Source: Candidatus Gastranaerophilales bacterium
Lineage (GTDB): Bacteria; Cyanobacteriota; Vampirovibrionia; Gastranaerophilales; Gastranaerophilaceae
DNA length: 16,009 nucleotides
Direction of reading: 5' to 3'
Assembly (NCBI GenBank): GCA_944325615.1
Contig: CALVAU010000079.1
Location: 1 to 16,009, forward strand
Below the pieces are notes generated by a model. That model was not told the DNA's origin. It worked only from the letters and a program-made list of their open reading frames with translations, and searched no databases. Positions 8,204 through 13,453 of the stretch are shown piece after piece. The position numbers and the translations under genes were made by a program. The number at the start of each line of letters is the position of its first letter. The stretch's first letter is position 1.

Positions 8204-8645
8204 ATTAAATATCGTATTATACGAACCAGAAATCCCGCAAAACACAGGGAACATAGCAAGACTTTGTGCTTGTACAGGGGCTTCATTATATCTTGTAGGA
8301 AAGCTTGGTTTTTCGCTTTCTAGCAAATACACAAAAAGAGCAGGCTTAGACTATTGGGATAGTGTTGATTTGCATAAAATTGACTCTATGGAACAATTGT
8401 ATAATGAGCATAAAGATGCTACATTTTATTATCTGACTACAAAGACCAAAAGAAAATATACAGATGTTAAATTTAAAGATGGTGACTTTATAGTATTTGG
8501 TCCAGAGACAAGGGGCTTGCCGGACATTTATGTAAAAGATAAAAATGCACTGACAATTCCAATGATTGAGGGTCAAAGAAGCCTAAATCTTTCAAATTCG
8601 GTTGCTATTGTAGCTTATGAGGTTATTAGACAAAATGGACTTTGA
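8196..8645 (+). CDS. trmL: tRNA (cytidine/uridine(34)-2'-O)-methyltransferase TrmL
   Basis: A 149-aa SPOUT-class methyltransferase that methylates the 2'-O of the wobble base in certain leucine tRNAs using S-adenosylmethionine. The family motifs are all seen: PEIPQNTGNIARLCA near the N-terminus, FGPETRGLP in the middle and RSLNLSNSVAIVAYE near the C-terminus; the last two form the trefoil-knot cofactor site. Length matches E. coli TrmL (about 157 aa). The open frame begins 12 codons upstream, inside the pgsA-like gene. ATG 8196 is chosen because it gives the family's normal start (MAKLNIVLYEPEIPQNTGN) and sits at the stop of the previous gene in the ATGGCTAA overlap. Only a weak GAGAA precedes it, so coupled translation is likely. 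Confidence 0.92.
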   Translation: MAKLNIVLYEPEIPQNTGNIARLCACTGASLYLVGKLGFSLSSKYTKRAGLDYWDSVDLHKIDSMEQLYNEHKDATFYYLTTKTKRKYTDVKFKDGDFIVFGPETRGLPDIYVKDKNALTIPMIEGQRSLNLSNSVAIVAYEVIRQNGL

Positions 8646-9441
8646 ACTACCTTTAAGAAATGAAAATGCCAATAAAGGGACATTTGGGCGTGTATTAAAC
8701 ATTTCTGGATCTGACTATATGCCTGGGGCAGCATATCTATCAAGTGTATCAGCACTAAAGGCAGGTTGCGGATATGTGTTTTTGGCAACAGAAGAAAGAG
8801 TAATTAATGCTGTTGCAGCTCAGACTCAAAATATCGTATTTGCGCCATTAAATGCTATTGAAAACCTATTAAAAACAACTGATGTATTACTTATCGGTTG
8901 CGGGATTTCAACATCAAAAAAAGCTGAAGAAATATTCAAAAGCACTTTAAAAAAAGTACCAGATATTCCTGTAATTATTGACGCTGACGGGCTAAATATA
9001 CTTGCAAAATGGAAAAATCCGATTTTACCAAACAAATTAATATTAACTCCTCATGTTAAGGAAGCATCAAGGCTCTTAGATGTAAATGTAGATAGAATAA
9101 TTACTAATATGGAATTTTTTGCAAAAGAGCTTTCTCAAAAATACAGTTGTACAACAGTATTAAAATCAAGTGAAACAGTTGTATGTTCAAAAGACGGAGA
9201 AATTTACAAGAATAAAAAAAGTAACAGCGCACTTGCAAAAGCAGGAAGCGGTGATGTACTAGCAGGGATAATTGCAGGACTTTCTGCACAAGGTTTGGAT
9301 GAATATAATGCAGCAAAAACCGGTGTATATTTGCACAGCCTTGCAGGTGAATGTGCAAAAAATGACCTGACTGAATTTGCAGTATTAGCAAATGATCAAA
9401 TCAGGTACATTTCTCAAGCTTATAAAAAATTATTAAACTAA
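8635..9441 (+). CDS. nnrD: ADP-dependent NAD(P)H-hydrate dehydratase (YjeF C-terminal / NnrD domain)
   Basis: A 268-aa metabolite-repair enzyme of the ribokinase-like fold that removes water from damaged NAD(P)H hydrates, using ADP (in bacteria) as phosphate source. Motifs: NKGTFGRVLNISGS at the N-terminus, VIIDADGLN in the middle, LTPHVKEASRLL, and AGSGDVLAGIIAG with catalytic D207. Only the dehydratase half is present; the epimerase half (NnrE) fused to it in many bacteria must lie elsewhere or be absent. Start choice: ATG 8635 overlaps the trmL stop by 11 bases and has GAGG 12 bases upstream; ATG 8617, six codons earlier in the same frame, is possible but has no ribosome binding site. It is the last gene of the operon and abuts the next convergent gene with no spacer. 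Confidence 0.9.
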   Translation: MDFELPLRNENANKGTFGRVLNISGSDYMPGAAYLSSVSALKAGCGYVFLATEERVINAVAAQTQNIVFAPLNAIENLLKTTDVLLIGCGISTSKKAEEIFKSTLKKVPDIPVIIDADGLNILAKWKNPILPNKLILTPHVKEASRLLDVNVDRIITNMEFFAKELSQKYSCTTVLKSSETVVCSKDGEIYKNKKSNSALAKAGSGDVLAGIIAGLSAQGLDEYNAAKTGVYLHSLAGECAKNDLTEFAVLANDQIRYISQAYKKLLN

Positions 9442-9681
9442 TTAAGCTAAATAAAAGATACTGTTTTCAGGTTTAATATTAGTTTCAGCAACTTTAGCTT
9501 CAGGCAAAGACATTGGAGCCTTTGATTGAAGATAAGAATTAATTCTTTCTTCCATTGAACTTGACAAATCTGGCATTTTCATTTCTTTTTGCAATCTTTC
9601 TGCAAGTTTTGAATTTTCAGAATTTGCTAAATCCATACTTGCTTTAACAAAAGACTTAACGCCGCTTATTTTGTTAATCAT
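9442..9681 (-). CDS. small hypothetical protein (79 aa)
   Basis: I do not recognise this 79-aa protein. It looks soluble and mostly helical in its first two thirds (LANSENSKLAERLQKEM, then SSSMEERINSYLQSK), with a loose Pro/Glu-rich tail ending in SIFYLA. No signal peptide, Cys cluster or DNA-binding motif is seen. It is supported as a real gene by a strong ribosome binding site (AAGGAG, read on the minus strand from 9693 to 9688, six bases before the ATG) and by clean placement between genes. Its stop codon directly abuts that of nnrD. It lies 142 bases downstream of anmK on the same strand and probably has its own promoter: TTGTTA lies about 40 bases upstream of the ATG, without a clear -10. 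Confidence 0.75.
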   Translation of the reverse strand: MINKISGVKSFVKASMDLANSENSKLAERLQKEMKMPDLSSSMEERINSYLQSKAPMSLPEAKVAETNIKPENSIFYLA

Positions 9682-9742
9682 CTTTTTCTCCTTTTTTATC
9701 TACACTTTATTGGGGTAACAAACACTTTTTTCTTGAGTTATC

Positions 9743-9785
9743 ATTATTAAAACCCAAAAATATAAAAATTGCTACCTTTAATAAT
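9743..9785. repeat. AT-rich inverted repeat between anmK and the 79-aa gene
   Basis: ATTATTAAA (9743-9751) and TTTAATAAT (9777-9785) are complementary with a 25-base spacer. It lies about 40 bases past the anmK stop and could fold in the anmK transcript, but both arms are pure A/T and no T-run follows, so chance is a fair explanation. Confidence 0.2.
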
Positions 9786-9823
9786 TTTACTTAACAAATA
9801 TTAATCTAACACAGAAATATTAT

Positions 9824-10954
9824 TTAACAATTAGTCACTTTACCTAATACTGCTCTTCTTCTTGCATCGGTACAATCAGGAAGATTATTAGGAATATTAT
9901 AATATGCGCAATAGCCTAAAAGCGCAAAAGCCATTACTTCTTTAAAATTATTTGAAATACCATAAGCTTCATGTGTTTTTAAATCAATGTGCTTTGGCAA
10001 GTAATGTCTTAAAAACTTCATCATAGCTAAATTATACGCACCGCCACCACCTACAACGACTTCACTAATATCTACTTGCGGATATACAAAACGTTCATAA
10101 GCCTGAGCTATGGACTTTGCTGTTAATGCTGTAAGAGTAGCAATTACATCTTTAGGCTCTTTTGGTCCAAACCTTAGAGCATTTTCAATATAATCATTTG
10201 AAAAATATTCTCTTCCAGTTGTTTTAGGCGGATTTTTGAAATAATATTCGTCCTGCAAAAGACAATCCAGCCAACTTTCTGAAATCATACCGGAATTTGC
10301 AATTTCTCCGTTTTCATCAAAAGGTTTGTTGAAAAATTTCTTTACGCAATAATCAATCATCATATTTCCCGGACCGGTATCAAACCCGAAAGTTGCATTG
10401 TCTTTAGACACAACAGTAACATTTGAAATGCCGCCTATATTTTGAATACAAAAATTCTTTTTCAATGGCTTGAACCATTTTTCATCTGCAAAACAGACTA
10501 AAGGAGCACCCTCTCCACCGTTTGCAATATCAGCTTCTCTGAAATTAGAAATTGTCATGCAGCCTGTTTCTTGAGCTATAACTGAGCTTTCGCCAATTTG
10601 CAAGGTACTTTTTAGTGATACGCCATCTAATTTTTCATCAAATGGAAAATGATAAATTGTCTGCCCATGACTAGATATAAAATCAGGTTTGCCATGTTCT
10701 GAAATAATCAAATTACACGCATCAGCAAAACATTTACCAACAGCAAAATTCATTTGACAAAGATCTTTTATAGAAGCCTTACCGCTGAAAAGCTGAAATA
10801 ATTTAGCTTGAATATGTACAGGATACTTATAATTTATTGCATGAATTAATTTACAACTCAAATCAGGATTAACAACACAAAGACCGGCATCTATACTATC
10901 ACAAGATGTTCCGGACATTAAAGCAATAATTTTTTTTGATTCAAGTTCATGCAT
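9824..10954 (-). CDS. anmK: anhydro-N-acetylmuramic acid kinase
   Basis: A 376-aa cytoplasmic kinase of the ASKHA fold. It opens the 1,6-anhydro ring of anhMurNAc and phosphorylates it to MurNAc-6-phosphate during cell-wall recycling. Motifs: M13-SGTSCDSIDAG at the N-terminus (family GTSxDGxD; D19 and D22 kept, the usual Gly is Ser), ISSHGQTIYHFP, FCIQNIGGISNVT, FGFDTGPGN with D192 at the catalytic-base position, and VVVGGGGAYN near the C-terminus. Length matches E. coli AnmK (369 aa). ATG 10954 gives the usual dozen residues before the first motif but has no clear ribosome binding site. No murQ (the next step) is in the window. With dacB it makes two peptidoglycan-handling genes here, on different transcripts. 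Confidence 0.93.
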   Translation of the reverse strand: MHELESKKIIALMSGTSCDSIDAGLCVVNPDLSCKLIHAINYKYPVHIQAKLFQLFSGKASIKDLCQMNFAVGKCFADACNLIISEHGKPDFISSHGQTIYHFPFDEKLDGVSLKSTLQIGESSVIAQETGCMTISNFREADIANGGEGAPLVCFADEKWFKPLKKNFCIQNIGGISNVTVVSKDNATFGFDTGPGNMMIDYCVKKFFNKPFDENGEIANSGMISESWLDCLLQDEYYFKNPPKTTGREYFSNDYIENALRFGPKEPKDVIATLTALTAKSIAQAYERFVYPQVDISEVVVGGGGAYNLAMMKFLRHYLPKHIDLKTHEAYGISNNFKEVMAFALLGYCAYYNIPNNLPDCTDARRRAVLGKVTNC

Positions 10955-10996
10955 ATTTTTATTTTACAAAACTGCTAAAAAACAAGCAACTATAAT

Positions 10997-11023
10997 TTTA
11001 TACCGTTACAAATTATGTAACAA
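10997..11023 (-). promoter_or_regulatory. candidate anmK promoter
   Basis: Read on the minus strand: TTGTTA (11023-11018), 15 bases, TATAAA (11002-10997), followed by about 40 bases to the ATG. The spacer is shorter than ideal. The GTTACA/TGTAAC palindrome covers most of the -35 to -10 interval, a place where a bound protein would block RNA polymerase. Confidence 0.35.
11005..11021. promoter_or_regulatory. palindrome GTTACA-N5-TGTAAC, possible operator
   Basis: Perfect 6-bp arms around a 5-base centre, inside the candidate anmK promoter. The same hexamers recur in reverse order at 11273-11289 with the same 5-base spacing. Confidence 0.4.
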
Positions 11024-11245
11024 ACTAAACCCCAAATTTCCTCTCTAAAACTTTTAACTAAATATCAATATCTTCAAAATCCAAAATAAAAAACAATATC
11101 CCTAATCTTTATCTCTATCACCTCAATTGGACTTTTTTTGCCATCACCTCTTTTTCTTCAACTGTCCTTACTACTACTCCCATTGCTTATTTTCTAAGCA
11201 TCCTCCGCACAATTTCCGGTAGTCCGTACTATTAAAATTTCAATC

Positions 11246-11265
11246 TGTAATCACTCCCGATTACA
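11246..11265. repeat. inverted repeat TGTAATC-N6-GATTACA
   Basis: Perfect 7-bp arms with a 6-base loop (ACTCCC on the plus strand). It lies at the edge of the GC-richer block, seven bases from the next palindrome. It could be a hairpin in an RNA or a protein site. Confidence 0.5.
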
Positions 11266-11272
11266 TGTATAA

Positions 11273-11289
11273 TGTAACTTTAAGTTACA
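11273..11289. promoter_or_regulatory. palindrome TGTAACTTTAAGTTACA, possible operator
   Basis: Perfect 8-bp arms around one base. A TATAAT (11268-11273) touches its left edge on the plus strand, but no good -35 is seen for it. Confidence 0.45.
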
Positions 11290-11462
11290 AGCTTGACAAG
11301 TAAAAAAAAATTAATTAAATTTTACAATTGCCCATGCTCCTAGTTTTTATAAGAAAAAATTCAAGTTCTTAAATCTTAATGAAGAAAATTTAATGAAATT
11401 ACGTAAATTTTTACCATTTTTTTAATTGACAAATTAAAATTAGAGGAAGACTTTTTTTATAG

Positions 11463-11483
11463 TATAATCATGCTATCAGATAG
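11463..11483 (+). promoter_or_regulatory. -10 element and palindrome upstream of the WYL pair
   Basis: A consensus TATAAT (11463-11468) is followed by the palindrome CTATCAGATAG (11473-11483), which would lie over the transcript start near 11475. The -35 (TTAGAG at 11440-11445) is weak, which suits an activator-dependent or self-regulated promoter. TTGACA at 11426-11431 is too far away (31 bases) to pair with it. The leader to ATG 11543 would be about 68 bases. Confidence 0.45.
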
Positions 11484-11542
11484 AATAGTTTGAAATTTTT
11501 CAGGAATTAAGAACAATATTATAAAGTATTTGGGAACGAAGT

Positions 11543-12475
11543 ATGAAAGAATTTATAAGGAACAATAAGATTACTTATAACTTAATGTCTTTTACGGCAT
11601 TTAAGACATTATTGATATTTTCTTTACTTTTAGAAGCTCCAAGATCCTATGAGGATATAATTGAATACTTTGCTAATCACGAATTTATAAATGAAAAAAT
11701 TTCTATTGATACAGTAAGAGTCTATATAAATTCTCTAAAAAGAGCAGGCTGTACAATTTCAAAAACGAAAAGAGCAGAAGGCGGGAAATTCGTACTTATA
11801 TCGCACCCTTTTGAACTTGGAATTACACCTGAGCAAGCTAAAACTTTAACTAAAGTATATAAAACTTTATCAAAAACGCTTGAGATACAAGAATTAATAT
11901 TACTGGAAAAGTTTTTAAGAAAAATTGCATCATATATAAAAGATAATGAACTAGATGAATTACTCAATAAAATTTCAATATTATCTGGATTAGAAATCGA
12001 ATTACTTGAAAATTTATACAATTGCTGCAATCAAAAACAACAAATAATATTAAATTATAATTCTCCACGCTCAGGTCATACAGAAATGGAAATTATATGC
12101 GATAAATTAGGTTTTGAAAACGGCAAATTATATATATATGGAACAAGTATAGATTACAGCCAATCAGCTTATCTTCTTGTAAACAGAATTATTAACATAA
12201 AAGAAATAAAATCAAACAAAACTCAAAATCTTGATATAGAAGAAATTAAAATCAAGTATGAACTAAAAGCTGATATCCAAGAAATACAATTAAAAGAAAA
12301 TGAAAGAATTATCTCTAGTTCACAAAACAAAATACTAATTGAAGCAATATCATCAAATAAATTTATACTAAAACAAAGAGTATTATCCTATGGCAGTCAA
12401 TGCAAAGTTTTAGAGCCTGAAGAATTTAAGCAGGAAATAATTTCTACGTTAAAAAGAATGAAAGCGGAATATTAA
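11543..12475 (+). CDS. WYL-domain transcriptional regulator, first of a tandem pair
   Basis: A 310-aa cytoplasmic regulator. Residues about 15-90 form a winged-helix DNA-binding region (SYEDIIEYF ... DTVRVYINSLKRAGCTISKTKRAEGGKFVL). A helical linker precedes the WYL domain at about 165-225, where the naming motif is degenerate (L196-Y197-I198) but the YNSPRSGH strand and the YLLVNRIINIKE end are typical. The C-terminal WCX extension (about 235-308) ends with RVLSYGSQCKVLEPEEFKQEI, a standard WCX ending. WYL domains are known to bind nucleic-acid or nucleotide ligands. The ligand and targets here are unknown. ATG 11543 has only a weak GGGA/GAAG upstream. The next gene begins one base after this stop, so the two are surely co-transcribed and their products may act as a pair. 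Confidence 0.8.
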   Translation: MKEFIRNNKITYNLMSFTAFKTLLIFSLLLEAPRSYEDIIEYFANHEFINEKISIDTVRVYINSLKRAGCTISKTKRAEGGKFVLISHPFELGITPEQAKTLTKVYKTLSKTLEIQELILLEKFLRKIASYIKDNELDELLNKISILSGLEIELLENLYNCCNQKQQIILNYNSPRSGHTEMEIICDKLGFENGKLYIYGTSIDYSQSAYLLVNRIINIKEIKSNKTQNLDIEEIKIKYELKADIQEIQLKENERIISSSQNKILIEAISSNKFILKQRVLSYGSQCKVLEPEEFKQEIISTLKRMKAEY

Positions 12476-12476
12476 A

Positions 12477-13400
12477 ATGAAAAAAATGAGCGAAAAATAC
12501 AATGAAGCATGCATAAAAATTTTTGATATGTTGAAACTTTTATCCGAAGGTTCCGCAAAATATGAAGACATTATAGAAATTTTTAATGATGATGAAACAA
12601 CTAATAATTCTGCCGCTCCTGTTATTCTTAATAAATATCTAAACACTCTCAAAATTTTTGGGATTAACATTACTAAAAACAAAAATATATATAACTTGCA
12701 AAACTCATTTTTTTCTATAAATCTCGATGAAAATGATATAAAAATGCTTCAACTATTAAAAAGTTCATCAGATATTTTAACAAACAAAAAACAAAAAGAA
12801 ATATTTGACAATTTTATCAAAGAAATCGAAATTAGATTATCAAATTTCTCAAGAGAGATATTAACAAATACAAAAAATGAAACTAACATACAAAGAAGTG
12901 AATACTTTTTAAAATATAGAGACTTAATAGCTAAATGCGAAACATATTGTTACGAAAATCAAAAATTGGAAGTAACGTTTTTACACAATAACAAAGAATA
13001 CAAAGTAATCTGTAATCCAAGAGAAATTACATACATAAATCAAAAAGGTTATTTATCAGTATTCAATAATCTTAGCAGACAAGTTTTTAATGTTCCGCTA
13101 GATGAAATCCTATCTATCAAACAAATGCCTTTAATATCAAAAGGAAACGAAATTTCTGTAACTGTTGTATATAAAATCAGAAATAATTTAGCAAAAGCTT
13201 ACCGATTAAAAGAATGGGAAACTTCTGACGGAAAATATGACGAGGATGGATGGCTTACCATAATCAACCATAATGAAGATTTTGATGTCCTGACAAAAAG
13301 ACTTATGCGATATGATTATAGCTGCAAAGTGATATCTCCAAAGCATTTTAAAGAACGTATGGTTTCAACAATTGAAGATACTCTGAAAAATTACGAATAA
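12477..13400 (+). CDS. WYL-domain transcriptional regulator, second of a tandem pair
   Basis: A 307-aa paralogue of the preceding regulator, strongly diverged but with the same order of parts. The N-terminal helical winged-helix-like region (about 10-75) contains KYEDIIEIF and PVILNKYLNTLKIFGINITKNKNIYNL, parallel to the first protein. The WYL domain (about 155-222) has LEVTFLHNNKEYKVICNPREITYINQKGYLSVF with G191-Y192-L193 in place of WYL. The C-terminal WCX part ends in RLMRYDYSCKVISPKHFKERM. Translation is probably coupled: one base separates it from the upstream stop, with no clear ribosome binding site; ATG codon 4 is an alternative start. The gene is very A-rich. It ends 53 bases before dnaE with no terminator between. 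Adjacent WYL pairs are known from PafB-PafC, the DNA-damage regulators of actinobacteria; a similar role here is inference. Confidence 0.77.
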   Translation: MKKMSEKYNEACIKIFDMLKLLSEGSAKYEDIIEIFNDDETTNNSAAPVILNKYLNTLKIFGINITKNKNIYNLQNSFFSINLDENDIKMLQLLKSSSDILTNKKQKEIFDNFIKEIEIRLSNFSREILTNTKNETNIQRSEYFLKYRDLIAKCETYCYENQKLEVTFLHNNKEYKVICNPREITYINQKGYLSVFNNLSRQVFNVPLDEILSIKQMPLISKGNEISVTVVYKIRNNLAKAYRLKEWETSDGKYDEDGWLTIINHNEDFDVLTKRLMRYDYSCKVISPKHFKERMVSTIEDTLKNYE

Positions 13401-13437
13401 ATAAAAATTTACATACAAAGATTATAAAATTTGTATA

Positions 13438-13446
13438 TGATAAAAT
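13438..13446 (+). promoter_or_regulatory. extended -10 just upstream of dnaE
   Basis: TGATAAAAT (TG at 13438-13439, TAAAAT at 13441-13446) fits an extended -10. Transcription would start near 13453, at the dnaE ATG itself, so this message would be leaderless. Read-through from the WYL pair is the other route. Confidence 0.3.
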
Positions 13447-13453
13447 ATGTGGT

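Larger units (their letters stand above)
10955..11542. other. 588-base divergent intergenic region (anmK / WYL regulators)
   Basis: No convincing gene is seen. It holds candidate promoters for both flanking genes, two GTTACA/TGTAAC palindromes (11005-11021 and 11273-11289), a 7-bp hairpin (11246-11265), a 6-bp hairpin (TGCTTA/TAAGCA, 11184-11200) and a palindrome near the WYL transcript start. Composition is uneven: 11041-11100 is about 20% GC, 11161-11220 about 43% GC. The richer block is pyrimidine-rich on the plus strand and could be a structured RNA or a decayed gene. Confidence 0.6.

Noticed and set aside
8617..8634. Earlier ATG for nnrD
   Set aside because: No ribosome binding site is seen and the overlap with trmL would be larger; kept only as an alternative.
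11101..11200. Short minus-strand frames (about 20 codons) in the GC-richer block
   Set aside because: Each ends after a few codons, without a placed ribosome binding site or recognisable product.
11062..11235. 57-codon open frame on the plus strand in the long intergenic region
   Set aside because: It has no ATG, GTG or TTG codon and no protein-like motif; it is a by-product of the pyrimidine-rich strand.
11426..11468. TTGACA (11426) paired with TATAAT (11463) as one promoter
   Set aside because: The 31-base spacer is far outside the workable range of about 15-20.
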